64,000 nucleotides of DNA, from NCBI GenBank assembly GCA_016927755.1, contig JAFGLZ010000064.1, positions 20,504-84,503 on the forward strand. Direction: 5' to 3'. Shown one piece after another: positions 8,880-18,064 of the stretch. This DNA is from Phycisphaerae bacterium (lineage in GTDB: Bacteria > Planctomycetota > Phycisphaerae > UBA1845 > JAFGLZ01). The notes beneath the pieces were generated by a model. The model saw only the letters and a program-made list of their open reading frames with translations. It was not told where the DNA came from and searched no databases. A program made the position numbers and the translations under genes. Within the stretch, counting starts at the first letter, position 1, and each line of letters begins with the position of its first letter.

Positions 8880-9317
8880 TTGTCGGTGAGCGCCAAACGT
8901 CGACAAGCCCGCATCCTGGCTGTCCAGGGCCTGTTTCAACTGGACGCACAGGGGGATGATCTCCTGGGACAGATTCCGGGGTTCCTGGCCGATTCCGGCG
9001 ATGAAATCGGCGTCACGGAGTATGCGGCGCATCTCATCCGCGGCGCGTGGGCCCGCCACCCGCGGATTGACGACTTGGTCGGGAAGGTCAGCGAGCACTG
9101 GGCCGTCAATCGCATGCCGCCGGTGGATCGGAGCATCATACGGATGGCCGTCTTCGAGATGATGGACCCCGGCGGTCCACCGGCCCCCGTGGTAATCGAC
9201 GAGGCCGTCGAGTTGGCAAGGATCTTCGGCGGAGCCGAGTCGCCCCACTTCGTTAACGGGGTGCTCGACGCCGTCCGCAAGCGGCTTGCGGACGATGCCT
9301 CTATGGCGAGCGACTGA
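8880..9317 (+). CDS. nusB: Transcription antitermination protein NusB
   Basis: A 145-residue all-helical NusB-fold protein, a partner of NusE/S10 in rRNA antitermination. It shows 'RRQARILAVQGLFQLD' at the N-terminus and 'NRMPPVDRSIIRMAVFEMM' in the second half. These are followed by the characteristic 'PAPVVIDEAVELARIFGGAESPHFVNGVLDAVRK', which I split here as VVIDEAVELA and FVNGVLDAV. The start is TTG at 8880, directly after the ribH stop; a GTG two codons later is possible. It lies between ribH and ftsY in one plus-strand unit. Confidence 0.93.
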   Translation: MSVSAKRRQARILAVQGLFQLDAQGDDLLGQIPGFLADSGDEIGVTEYAAHLIRGAWARHPRIDDLVGKVSEHWAVNRMPPVDRSIIRMAVFEMMDPGGPPAPVVIDEAVELARIFGGAESPHFVNGVLDAVRKRLADDASMASD

Positions 9318-9362
9318 CCCCCCGTGGCCTCCGGCACCACGGCTTGGCGAGAACCCCGTTCC

Positions 9363-10271
9363 ATGGGATTGTTCGACCGATTCAAGAAGGGCCTCCAGAA
9401 GACACGGGACAAGATCGCAGGCGGTTTCCAGACGCTGTTGCGAGGCCGGATCTCCGATGAGCTGCTCGACCAGCTCGAGGAGACCATGCTCGCCGACGAC
9501 ATGGGGCCATCCACGACCCTTCGTCTGATGGAGGAGGTCCGCCATGCCTGGAAGGCCGGGCAGATCGCCCAAGCCGAGCAGATCATCCCCTTCCTCAAGA
9601 GCCGGATCATCTCCTATTGGCCCGAGTCGGATCGATGCTTGAACTATGCCGAGAGCGGACCCACCGTCGTCCTCATGACGGGCATCAACGGGTCCGGCAA
9701 GACAACCGGCGTGGCCAAGCTGGCCTACTGGCTCAAGCAGGAAGGCAAGAGCGTGATCCTGGCCGCCTGCGATACCTTTCGTGCCGCCGCCGTCGAGCAG
9801 CTCTCCATCTGGTCCGATCGGATCGGCGTCCAGATCGTCAAGCATCAGCAGGGCGCGGACCCGGGCGCGGTGGCGTACGACGCCTGCGAGGCGGCGATGG
9901 CCCGCAAGACGGACGTCTTGCTCGTTGACACCGCCGGTCGACTGCACACACAGGACAACCTGATGCGGGAGCTTGGCAAGATCCAGCGCGTCGTCGAGAA
10001 GAAGATCCCCGGCGCGCCCCACGAAGTGCTGCTGGTGCTCGACAGCACGATCGGTCAAAATGCCATCAACCAGGCGAAAGTCTTCGGAGAGCACACCCGG
10101 GTAACGGGGATCTACCTGGCCAAGCTCGACGGATCCGCCAAGGGCGGCGTCGTCATCGGAATTCGGGATCAACTCGACATTCCGGTCAAGTTTGTCGGGC
10201 TGGGTGAGACGCCGGAGGACATCGCCCCGTTCGATCCGCAACTCTTTGTCGAAGCCCTGTTCGGAGAGTAG
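9363..10271 (+). CDS. ftsY: Signal recognition particle receptor FtsY
   Basis: A 302-residue SRP receptor GTPase that docks SRP-ribosome complexes at the inner membrane. It consists essentially of the NG domains and lacks the long acidic N-terminal A domain of E. coli FtsY. GTPase motifs are TGINGSGKTT (107-116), DTFRAAAVEQL (137-147), DTAGRLHT (189-196), AKLDGSAKGG (253-262) and the closing 'FVGLGETPEDIAPFD'. The usual TKLDG reads AKLDG, and DATTGQ reads DSTIGQ, both conservative. I start at the ATG at 9363 (MGLFDRFKKGL), the standard FtsY opening; the 13 codons before it do not match the family. It lies 45 nt downstream of nusB. Confidence 0.96.
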   Translation: MGLFDRFKKGLQKTRDKIAGGFQTLLRGRISDELLDQLEETMLADDMGPSTTLRLMEEVRHAWKAGQIAQAEQIIPFLKSRIISYWPESDRCLNYAESGPTVVLMTGINGSGKTTGVAKLAYWLKQEGKSVILAACDTFRAAAVEQLSIWSDRIGVQIVKHQQGADPGAVAYDACEAAMARKTDVLLVDTAGRLHTQDNLMRELGKIQRVVEKKIPGAPHEVLLVLDSTIGQNAINQAKVFGEHTRVTGIYLAKLDGSAKGGVVIGIRDQLDIPVKFVGLGETPEDIAPFDPQLFVEALFGE

Positions 10272-10343
10272 GGCCTGGTCACGACTCACTGGCATTGAGC
10301 CGCCGGGTGGAAGAACGGTTCAAGCTGTAGTGCGAGGCCTACC

Positions 10344-12443
10344 ATGTCAGACAGCCATTCAGACTCGGCGTGCCCGTTGGCGTGTTGCCAGGTATTGCGT
10401 GGATCTCTCGACGAGCTGCTGACCCGCGAGTGGCTCATCACCAACGGGTTGGGGGGATATGCCAGCAGCACCGTCCTGGGAGCCAACACGCGCCGCTATC
10501 ATGGCCTCCTGATCAACGCCAAACGCCCTCCCCTGGAGCGCGCGGTCCTCTTGTCGGCGATGCTCGAGAAGGTGATCCTGCCCGACCGCACCGCGGAGTT
10601 GGCGACCTTCGAGTTCAACCACGCCTTCCACCCCCAGGGCTTTCTCTCCCTCAAGGAATTCGACTACTCCATCGCCCCCCCGCGCCCTTGGGTCCAGTTC
10701 GTCTACCAGGTGGGGGACGTCGAGGTGACCAAACGCCTGATCATGTTCAGTGGGCACCCGCTTGCTTGCATCGAGTACCGCGTTGACGGCCCCAGCGATC
10801 TACAGGTCCAGATCGACTTCCTGCCGCTCCTGGCATGCCGCGACTTCCATGGTCTGCGCCGCCGCCGGATGGGCGACATCTTCGACATCGACACCGATCC
10901 TCGATGCGCCGTCTGGCTCGCCGACAAGCTCGACCGGGACCTTTCCATCGCCCTGATCCCTCACGCGCAGGATCCTGCTCAGGTCGTTCGCTACGATCAG
11001 CACCAGGACTGGTGGTTCAACTTCCGTTATCGCGCCGAGGCCCAGCGAGGACAGTCCTGCGGAGAGGACTTGTTCTCACCGGGTTGGTGGCGCGCGCGCC
11101 TCCGCCCGGGGGGCAAGGTGACCTGGTCCGTCGTGGGCAGCAGCACCGGCCTGATCGACGCCTACAACCTGCTGGGAATGGCCGCCGAGTCACAACCTGC
11201 GGCTCGCGCGACGGCGCCGGCGGGGCAGGATTTCGTCTCCAAGCAACTCGCTCACGCCGCCGATCAGCTCGTCGTCCGCCGATACCGTGCCGGAGGCAGA
11301 CAATCAACCACCATCCTGGCGGGCTACCACTGGTTCGGCGACTGGGGACGCGACACGTTCATCGCCCTGCCGGGCCTATTGCTCTGCACCGGACGACACG
11401 ACGAGGCCCTCGAGGTCCTGCGCACGTTCGCCGAGAAGCAGCGCGACGGCCTCATCCCCAATCGCTTCAGCGACTACGGCGACGAATGCGCGTACAACAG
11501 CATCGACGCCAGCCTCTGGTTCGTCCACGCCGCCGACCAGTACGTCGAGGCCACGGGAGACCAGGCCAGTTGGGACACCATCCTGGGCCGGGCCTGCGCC
11601 GACGTCGTGAGGGCCTTCATCGACGGGACCGATTTCGAGACCGGCGTCCAGGACGATGGCCTGGTCCACTGCGGCACCAGAGACACGCAGATCACGTGGA
11701 TGGACGCCAAGCAAGGCGACGTCGTCTTCACGCCACGGCACGGCAAGCCCGTCGAGATCAATGCCCTGTGGTACAACGCCCTGTGTATCCTGACCCGCCG
11801 GCTGCTCCTGATGGATGCCAGGCTCGCCAACCGCTGCAGCGATCTCGCCGAGAAGGTCCGACAGCGCTTCGGACCCACCTTCTGGAACGATCGCGATCAG
11901 TGTCTGTTCGACTGCGTGCGGGAAGCCGAGATCGACGCCAGCATCCGCCCCAATCAGATTCTTGCCGTGAGCCTGACGCACTCGGCCCTGCCGAGGGATC
12001 GCCAGCGGGCCGTCGTCGAATGCGTCGAGAACCATCTGTTGACGCCCTACGGGCTGCGATCGCTCTCCCCCGCCGCCCCGCAATACCGCGGGCGCTACGA
12101 AGGAGACGTCTTCAACCGCGACTCCGCCTACCATCAGGGGACCGTCTGGGCCTGGCTCATCGGCCCCTTCATCGAAGCGTATCTCAGGGTCAACGACTTC
12201 AGCGATCAAGCGCGATGCCGCGCCAAGGAGATGCTCGCCCCTCTCGTCGATCATCTCGGGCAAGCCGGCCTCGGCAGCATCAGCGAGATCTTCGACGGCG
12301 ACCCGCCCCACACGCCGCGGGGGTGCATCGCCCAGGCCTGGAGCGTGGCCGAGGTGCTTCGTGCAAGGCAGATGGTCCTCGCCGGGCCCGTCGCTTCGGC
12401 AACAACGGCCAACGGCGCCGCGCGCCGCGAGCACCATACGTGA
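10344..12443 (+). CDS. Glycogen debranching enzyme, amylo-alpha-1,6-glucosidase (GH133-like)
   Basis: A 699-residue enzyme of the archaeal/bacterial debranching type that removes alpha-1,6 branch residues from glycogen-like polymers in the cytoplasm. The N-terminal domain shows 'EWLITNGLGGYASSTVLGANTRRYHGLL', cited here as the blocks TNGLGGYASST and RRYHGLL (about 31-58). The C-terminal catalytic (alpha/alpha)6 domain shows 'GYHWFGDWGRDTFIALPGL' (about 325-343) and 'TWMDAKQGDVVFTPRHGKPVEINALWYNAL', given as TWMDAK and PVEINALWYNAL. Both are family hallmarks. The length matches the family. It begins 72 nt after ftsY on the same strand and may be independently transcribed. A convergent glycosyltransferase gene follows 34 nt downstream. 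Confidence 0.93.
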   Translation: MSDSHSDSACPLACCQVLRGSLDELLTREWLITNGLGGYASSTVLGANTRRYHGLLINAKRPPLERAVLLSAMLEKVILPDRTAELATFEFNHAFHPQGFLSLKEFDYSIAPPRPWVQFVYQVGDVEVTKRLIMFSGHPLACIEYRVDGPSDLQVQIDFLPLLACRDFHGLRRRRMGDIFDIDTDPRCAVWLADKLDRDLSIALIPHAQDPAQVVRYDQHQDWWFNFRYRAEAQRGQSCGEDLFSPGWWRARLRPGGKVTWSVVGSSTGLIDAYNLLGMAAESQPAARATAPAGQDFVSKQLAHAADQLVVRRYRAGGRQSTTILAGYHWFGDWGRDTFIALPGLLLCTGRHDEALEVLRTFAEKQRDGLIPNRFSDYGDECAYNSIDASLWFVHAADQYVEATGDQASWDTILGRACADVVRAFIDGTDFETGVQDDGLVHCGTRDTQITWMDAKQGDVVFTPRHGKPVEINALWYNALCILTRRLLLMDARLANRCSDLAEKVRQRFGPTFWNDRDQCLFDCVREAEIDASIRPNQILAVSLTHSALPRDRQRAVVECVENHLLTPYGLRSLSPAAPQYRGRYEGDVFNRDSAYHQGTVWAWLIGPFIEAYLRVNDFSDQARCRAKEMLAPLVDHLGQAGLGSISEIFDGDPPHTPRGCIAQAWSVAEVLRARQMVLAGPVASATTANGAARREHHT

Positions 12444-12477
12444 CGGGGCGTCACGGTCGGATGAACCAACCGCCCAA

Positions 12478-13260
12478 TCAGTGCAGGCCCAACCGAAGCT
12501 TGATCAGCGAGATGAACATCGACGTGCTGTCGGCAAACAGCCGAACCCGGCTGCCTTCACGATGCTCCCACAGCACGTAGCACTCGGCGATCTTGAACCC
12601 GAGCTGTCGCGCTAGCAGGATGCACTCGAAATCAAAGGCGAATCGATCGATCCGCGCCCGGCGGAAGATAGCCTCCGCCGCCTGCTCCGTGAACAACTTG
12701 AAGCCGCACTGGGTGTCCTGATACCTCACGTTGAACATCAACCGACCGGCCAGGTTGAAGACTTTGCCCATAATCTGCCGGTACCACGGCTGCCGGAGAC
12801 GAACCCGCGAACGCGGCCCCGTGCGACGCCCGATAACGACCTCCGCGCCACAACCCATCTCTCCGATAAGCCGGGTCGCTTCCTCGATCGGCGTGGCCAG
12901 GTCCGCATCGGTCATGAGTCTGAGCCCGCCCTCCGCCGCCAGCATTCCGGCTCGAACCGCCGCCCCTTTCCCTCGGTTCCTCGGCAGGCGGAGAAGCCGA
13001 ACCCGTGCATCCGCCCTGGAAGCCACCTCCGCGGTTCCATCGGTGCTCCCGTCATCCACCACAATGACTTCCCAGCTCTGGGTGTAGCTCTCCTCCAGGT
13101 AGCGAACGACAGTGCGCAGCGTGTCCTGAATCCGCGCCACTTCCTGATAGCAGGGAATGATAACCGAGATTCGACAGGGCACGGCGCGGCCATCGCTCCC
13201 TCGAACCGGATGCGCCGTGGTCAGATCGCCCTTGGATTCCGAGATGCTATCTGGACTCAT
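12478..13260 (-). CDS. GT2 glycosyltransferase, dolichyl-phosphate-glucose synthase-like
   Basis: A 260-residue family 2 glycosyltransferase. It has the opening 'ISVIIPCYQEVARI' (about 32-45), 'VIVVDDGSTDGT' (65-76), 'NRGKGAAVRAG' (about 93-103) and the metal-binding 'MTDADLATPIEEA'. These match the ALG5/DpmA-type enzymes that charge polyprenyl phosphate with a sugar. No long C-terminal membrane segments are seen. Its neighbours on the same strand (13423-15276) and divergently (15680-17704) encode GT39/ArnT-like membrane transferases that use polyprenyl-phosphate sugars. The likely role is donor supply for those enzymes; that link is inferred from context. Confidence 0.88.
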   Translation of the reverse strand: MSPDSISESKGDLTTAHPVRGSDGRAVPCRISVIIPCYQEVARIQDTLRTVVRYLEESYTQSWEVIVVDDGSTDGTAEVASRADARVRLLRLPRNRGKGAAVRAGMLAAEGGLRLMTDADLATPIEEATRLIGEMGCGAEVVIGRRTGPRSRVRLRQPWYRQIMGKVFNLAGRLMFNVRYQDTQCGFKLFTEQAAEAIFRRARIDRFAFDFECILLARQLGFKIAECYVLWEHREGSRVRLFADSTSMFISLIKLRLGLH

Positions 13261-13422
13261 TCGCCGCTCCTGGCCTGTGGCGCCGTTACGACCGAATCGT
13301 ATCGGCGAGGGCCCGGCGTAGGCCTCGGATTATCGGACGGCCAAGCAGATCGGATCGTGAAACGCCGACCCGATCCCCGCCCCGAGACCCCGTGCCTATG
13401 TCGGGTTTTTTCGCCGCCATGT

Positions 13423-15276
13423 TCACGAGTTGGCGTTCCCTGCCGATTGCCCGGGGCTGGTAGTTGACTTGTGGGCCTCAGGAACGCTGACGATGAAGAC
13501 GTAGTGGTTGGTCTTGCCGATTCGCGACCACCCACTCGCCACGAGCAGGCCGGGAGCCGTGGATCCCACGGCAACGTTGACGTTGGCCACGATGAACTTC
13601 ACACCGGCCTCGGAGAATGCGTCAATGACGCGCCGGTCAATCATGTGACCCAACTTCCACGATGTCTCCTTGTCGTTGCCACCGTCGGGAGGAGGAAGCT
13701 CCGCCACGATCCGTGCCGGTACCTGCCGGGCCCAATAAGAGGCGATGTACCCACTGCCAATGCACCCGATCTTGTCGCCAGGCCTAAGCCCCATCTGCCG
13801 GAGGCCTTGGCAGATCGCCCGGGCCGGATCGCTACCTCCTCCTCCCCACTCAACGTGCTTGTATTGGCGCCACACGGCTCGCACCGACGATCCCAGGATC
13901 ATGATCAAGAGGACCACCGAGATCACCCCACCCGCCCTGGCGACGAACTCCTTGGACTGCGGGAATCGCGGCACGCTGAGAAATGTCAGTAGGCCAACCA
14001 GGATCAGCAGGATGTACGGGGCGACGTACCGGGGCTCCGAATGCACCGCCAGGTACAGCAGTATCATGATGACCGAGGGCAAGATCAACAAGGGCAGCGT
14101 CGCGCGTTCCACACGGATGGCCCTTCGCCCCCCTCCAGACAGGGCGATCATCAGTCCGTAGAACGTCGCCAAGGCGACGTAGAATCCTTCATAGAACATC
14201 ACGTAGAAGGCCTGTAGCGTGTTTCGGATGAACGCCCTGGCCTGGTCTGTCAGCCTGAACCGGGGCAAGAGTCCTTCGTTCCAGTACGACGGATCGTACC
14301 ACGGCGGATAGGTTGCCGTCAGCGGGGCGCCGAACTCGAATACTGTGGGGGACGCCAGGATGACTCTGGACGGATGGTTGGGCGCGCCACCCCCGGAACC
14401 TTCGCTTCCTTGCCAGTGGCAGTACTTGCCATAGCCGTTCACGTGCCATGCGTAGTTCAGCTTCCCGCTCTCCCCCAAAGTGAAGCGGCCCTTGTCCACC
14501 GACAATGCGAGAACCAACGGGCTCATGACCAGAAGCATCACCCCCAACGCCAGAAGGACTCGGGGCAGCGCCTGCCGCCAGCGTCCCAGGATGAGGAGCA
14601 AGGCAACCATCTGCATCGCCGCGAACGGAAGAACCGGTGCCTTGGCAAGATACCCGGTGCCCAGCACGAACCCGAGCAGCCCGAACCGAAACCAGCCCAC
14701 CAGACCCCGAGCCATTTGAAGCGATAGAGTGCACGAGACGAGAACGCACAGCATGACCAAGTGATCGGGACACAGCTTGGCGAAACCGAGTTCCTCCACC
14801 ACGACGTGAACGGCGATCAGATACCCAACAGTCCACAGCAGCCAAACTGGCAGCGGCTCCCGGTCGCGATCGTCACGACTCCCGGGCAAAACCTGACGGC
14901 GGATGAGCTCCTTCAGGAGGAAGTGGAATGCCACCAGTGAGGCCATCGTCGCAACGAACGTCACGAGGTGACCGACCGCAGGCTCCCATGACGGTGGCGG
15001 CCTCAGAACATAGGCGGCGGCGGCAACCATGCACGGATAGAGTGGGCTCCAAAGACCATTGACGACGCCCTCCCATTCGCCTCGCCGGAGGGCCGCCGCC
15101 ATGTCAAGGTAGGATACACCATCGGGGTCAATGGCGTTGCGGAGGGCCCACGCCTGCCATCCCCCCAACGTCAGAGCTATCAACCACGCCCCGGCGAGAA
15201 TGCTCCCAGGGCAACGCAACGAGGATTCCCGAAAGCACTCGTCTCTTTCCGTATGCCGGGTCCCTTCGTCTGACAT
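13423..15276 (-). CDS. Polytopic membrane glycosyltransferase-like protein (GT39/ArnT-like)
   Basis: About 617 residues when started at the ATG at 15276 (MSDEGTRH); earlier in-frame codons look non-conserved. It has many transmembrane segments. The first external loop contains 'DPDGVSYLDMA', resembling the acidic DD/DE motif of GT-C enzymes. The segments 'GLWSPLYPCMV' and 'AKAPVLPFAAMQ' are typical of planctomycete glycosyltransferase-family-39-like proteins. The last 120 residues are soluble and probably periplasmic. It is expected to transfer a sugar from a polyprenyl-phosphate carrier. It lies 160 nt upstream of the GT2 gene on the same strand. The exact substrate and even enzymatic activity are unproven. 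Confidence 0.72.
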   Translation of the reverse strand: MSDEGTRHTERDECFRESSLRCPGSILAGAWLIALTLGGWQAWALRNAIDPDGVSYLDMAAALRRGEWEGVVNGLWSPLYPCMVAAAAYVLRPPPSWEPAVGHLVTFVATMASLVAFHFLLKELIRRQVLPGSRDDRDREPLPVWLLWTVGYLIAVHVVVEELGFAKLCPDHLVMLCVLVSCTLSLQMARGLVGWFRFGLLGFVLGTGYLAKAPVLPFAAMQMVALLLILGRWRQALPRVLLALGVMLLVMSPLVLALSVDKGRFTLGESGKLNYAWHVNGYGKYCHWQGSEGSGGGAPNHPSRVILASPTVFEFGAPLTATYPPWYDPSYWNEGLLPRFRLTDQARAFIRNTLQAFYVMFYEGFYVALATFYGLMIALSGGGRRAIRVERATLPLLILPSVIMILLYLAVHSEPRYVAPYILLILVGLLTFLSVPRFPQSKEFVARAGGVISVVLLIMILGSSVRAVWRQYKHVEWGGGGSDPARAICQGLRQMGLRPGDKIGCIGSGYIASYWARQVPARIVAELPPPDGGNDKETSWKLGHMIDRRVIDAFSEAGVKFIVANVNVAVGSTAPGLLVASGWSRIGKTNHYVFIVSVPEAHKSTTSPGQSAGNANS

Positions 15277-15679
15277 CGGGCGCCCCCGTGCCCCCACGAC
15301 CGGACGATGCTCGAGCCGTGGCAACGTCCTCTGCGCCGAGGCCTTTGAGCGTCTGGTGGGCGCAACCACTTGCAGCCTGCTTCAACGGCTCTGCTCAACC
15401 GAACAGGAGGAGGTCAGCCTACCGACGCCTCTTGCCCGTGTCAAAGAAGCCGGTCGTGCTTGTCGTCCATCTCGGGCCCACCGATACGGCCCCGCGCGCC
15501 ATCAATCGAGGAGCACCATGATGAAACTGCCCTCCGACCCCGACCGCGATCGCGTTTTGTTGCGGAGCGGCCTGTGGGAAGGGTAACCTGTCACCGGGGA
15601 GATCGGCCTGAACGCGCCGGAGCGTCAGGCAATCGTCTCTGCCCGCATGCGATTCTCCTGACAGGAATCGAACGGCAAG
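15277..15679. other. Divergent intergenic region, nothing recognised
   Basis: About 400 bases between two divergent membrane glycosyltransferase-like genes. It must hold promoters for both directions, but I see no strong -10/-35 pair, hairpin or conserved coding sequence. Confidence 0.4.
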
Positions 15680-17704
15680 ATGACCACGAATCAACTCCCA
15701 GTCCCAGACCCCGCCGATGGCCTCCTGCTGAGGGCCGTTCGTCGTTCCTGGACGGGCCCGCTCCTTGTCTATCTCCTGGCGCTCACGACTCGTCTTCTCT
15801 TCCTGCACGGCGCCGGCGACAACCCCCTCTATCAGTTCCTCATCCTCGACGAGCGAACACAGCACGAGGTAGCCGTCGCTATCTGCGACGGAACCCTCCC
15901 GCCCAACGGATACTTCAAGGCCCCCCTCTACGCCTACTTCTTGGCTGCGATCTACAAGGCACTGGGCGCCGACTCCCTCCGGGCCAGGTTTGTCCAGATC
16001 TTCGTGGTCAGTCTCTCCCCCGTTCTCGTCTCCCTCATCGGCTCCCGGCTTTACGGGCGCCGCGAGGGGCTGATCGCCGGGATACTCGCCGCGGTCTATT
16101 GGACCTTCGTCTTCTACAGCGCCGAACTACTTGACGTCTCGCTGGCATGCCTGATCTACCTGGCCTTGGCATATCTCCTGGTGTCCGTTGATGATCGGCA
16201 TTGGTGGAAGTGGGCGCTGGCCGGGGGACTCCTAGGACTGGGCGCCATCACGAGACCGAACCTCCTGGCCTTCGCGCCCGTCCTTGCGGTCACCACCGTG
16301 CTCCTTGCCCGTCGGCGAACCCGCGCGGACGGGCAACACGTCACCAAGCCCGCCTGGCTCCGCGTAGGGCTCCTCAGAGCAGCCATCCTCACGGGCGCAA
16401 CCCTCCTGGCCATCGCGCCCATCACGCTGCGCAACGTCGTCGTGGCTCACGAACGTCTGCTGATCTCCGCTTACGGCGGAGTGAACTTCTTCATCGCCAA
16501 CAATCCCAGCTCCGACGGCAAGAACGCCATCTGCCCCCAATTGGACATCACCGTCCGACATCCCGGGCTGGACATGCAAGATCCCTGGGTCAAGTGGGAT
16601 ACCGGCTGGCAAGCCTTCTACCTCTATGCCGCCCAGCACCTGGGGCCACGCCCACGATATGACGAGGTCGAGAGATTCCTCATCCGAGCGACACTCCACT
16701 ACATCGCGGAAAACCCGGGCAAGTTCCTGGCCGATACCGTCAGGCGTTGCTGCTGGCTCTTCAACGCTTACGAGTACCCAAGCAACAAGGACCTCAATCG
16801 ATTTCGCAGATTCAGCCCTCTGCTGAATACACTCTCCTACATCCACTTCGGTGTAATTGGCCCCTTGGGGATCTTGGGACTGGGCATCACGCTGCGTCAT
16901 CTGCTCAAACGTGAGGCGTTCTGCTACTACCTCGCGATGATCCTATCCCTTGCGATACCCGGTGTCGTATTCGTCGTCAATACGCGATACCGCTTGCCAA
17001 TCGCCTACCTCCTCATGCCGATGGTGGCCTACGGCTCGCTCGAGCTGGTACGAATGCTGGTTCGCCCGATCCCCTGGCGCACAGTGTTTGTCCGAGCGAC
17101 GGCCCTGGCGGGCCTGATCGCCTTTTCGAACACCAATTGGTTCGGCTACAGGCCTCCCCATCACGAGTATATGCTTTTCGGCTTCGCCGGGACGTGTGCG
17201 GCCGCCGGACGACAAGACCTGATGGCCGACGCGATTGAGGAAATCGAGCAGGCGCTCGCGGACGCCTCCTACCCTCACATGCTTCACCCGTGGGCGATGA
17301 CGTGCCTATTCGACTACTATCGAGGTCGGGGGGACCTGGACAAGGCATCGTTCTACGGCACGAAGAGTCTGGATCGACAGGAAGCGGTTGATCCACCCGT
17401 ATTCGTCGCCCTTGTGCAGGTATTCTGCCAAACAGGACATCGCCATCAGGCCGAGCGGGCGCTACAGGAATTGGCCGCCAAATCCAGGGCGACAGGTGCC
17501 CCGCTCATGGCCGAGGCCCTCCTCACGTACGGACGCAGGTTCGCCAGTCCAGAGGCCCTATCCAGGGCCGTGGCCCTCTACACCGACATCCTGACGGCGA
17601 ATCCGGCCGATCAAGTCGGTGCCCGGGGGCTTGCTCAGGCAAGGGCGGCGCTTGACGCGTTGCAAGGTCAGGTTACGTCGAAACCCCCACCCCCGGGGGC
17701 CTGA
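15680..17704 (+). CDS. Polytopic membrane glycosyltransferase-like protein with soluble helical C-terminus
   Basis: A 674-residue GT-C/GT39-like membrane protein. A luminal acidic motif, 'ILDERTQHEVAVAI', follows the first hydrophobic helix. The segments 'GYFKAPLYAYFLAAIY', 'RLYGRREGLIAGILAAVYW' and 'GLGAITRPNLLAFAPV' are the pattern of PMT_2/ArnT-like proteins. Roughly the last 180 residues (after 'FSNTNWFGY') are soluble, with helical pairs such as 'GRGDLDKASFYGTKSLD' and 'GHRHQAERALQELAAKS' that look TPR-like. It is probably inner-membrane with a periplasmic tail. It diverges from a related gene and lies close to a GT2 gene, so a shared glycan assembly role is plausible. Confidence 0.72.
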   Translation: MTTNQLPVPDPADGLLLRAVRRSWTGPLLVYLLALTTRLLFLHGAGDNPLYQFLILDERTQHEVAVAICDGTLPPNGYFKAPLYAYFLAAIYKALGADSLRARFVQIFVVSLSPVLVSLIGSRLYGRREGLIAGILAAVYWTFVFYSAELLDVSLACLIYLALAYLLVSVDDRHWWKWALAGGLLGLGAITRPNLLAFAPVLAVTTVLLARRRTRADGQHVTKPAWLRVGLLRAAILTGATLLAIAPITLRNVVVAHERLLISAYGGVNFFIANNPSSDGKNAICPQLDITVRHPGLDMQDPWVKWDTGWQAFYLYAAQHLGPRPRYDEVERFLIRATLHYIAENPGKFLADTVRRCCWLFNAYEYPSNKDLNRFRRFSPLLNTLSYIHFGVIGPLGILGLGITLRHLLKREAFCYYLAMILSLAIPGVVFVVNTRYRLPIAYLLMPMVAYGSLELVRMLVRPIPWRTVFVRATALAGLIAFSNTNWFGYRPPHHEYMLFGFAGTCAAAGRQDLMADAIEEIEQALADASYPHMLHPWAMTCLFDYYRGRGDLDKASFYGTKSLDRQEAVDPPVFVALVQVFCQTGHRHQAERALQELAAKSRATGAPLMAEALLTYGRRFASPEALSRAVALYTDILTANPADQVGARGLAQARAALDALQGQVTSKPPPPGA

Positions 17705-17859
17705 GCCCGGTCCTAGGCGTGCTCAGTGGGGCTACGAGATCGGCGTCAGGGGCCACCAATCGTAAACATAGGCAACATGGGGCACCTGCGGCGAGTTCCG
17801 AGGATCAGATCGCGTAGAATGCAGGGGATCTTTTTTTGGCCAACTGGTTGTTTTTTCTG

Positions 17860-17888
17860 TTGACTTCGTTGACCGCTCGGGGCACAAT
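17860..17888 (+). promoter_or_regulatory. Candidate promoter for the PEP-CTERM gene
   Basis: TTGACT at 17860-17865 (5 of 6 to consensus) and CACAAT at 17883-17888 are separated by exactly 17 bp. It lies about 175 nt upstream of the PEP-CTERM gene and gives a long leader that contains a short ribosome-site-equipped reading frame. Confidence 0.5.
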
Positions 17889-17926
17889 ACTGTTGGAGTA
17901 AGGGTTAGTGGCAGGAGGTAGGGAGT

Positions 17927-17971
17927 ATGAGATTCTTGGGGAAGGGTGCTCACGTCTCAATCCCGTCCTAA
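17927..17971 (+). CDS. 14-codon leader mini-ORF upstream of the PEP-CTERM gene
   Basis: ATG at 17927 is preceded by a strong GGAGGTAGGGAGT ribosome-binding stretch. It opens a 14-residue frame (MRFLGKGAHVSIPS) ending at TAA 17969-17971. It sits between a good promoter candidate and the PEP-CTERM gene start at 18065, which has its own GAGGAGG site. The peptide matches nothing I know. It could be a translated leader peptide controlling the downstream gene, or a chance AUG behind a purine-rich tract. Confidence 0.35.
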   Translation: MRFLGKGAHVSIPS

Positions 17972-18064
17972 GGGTGTGCTCCTAACCACTGTCTCGCGTT
18001 CAATTCCTAAAGGTGCGTTGTACGTTTTTTTGATCAGTTCTGTTGGGAATGAGGAGGTCTTGAG

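Noticed and set aside
7536..10295. A 919-codon minus-strand open frame across ribH, nusB and ftsY
   Set aside because: The three plus-strand genes are unmistakable housekeeping genes. The antisense translation has no recognisable family.
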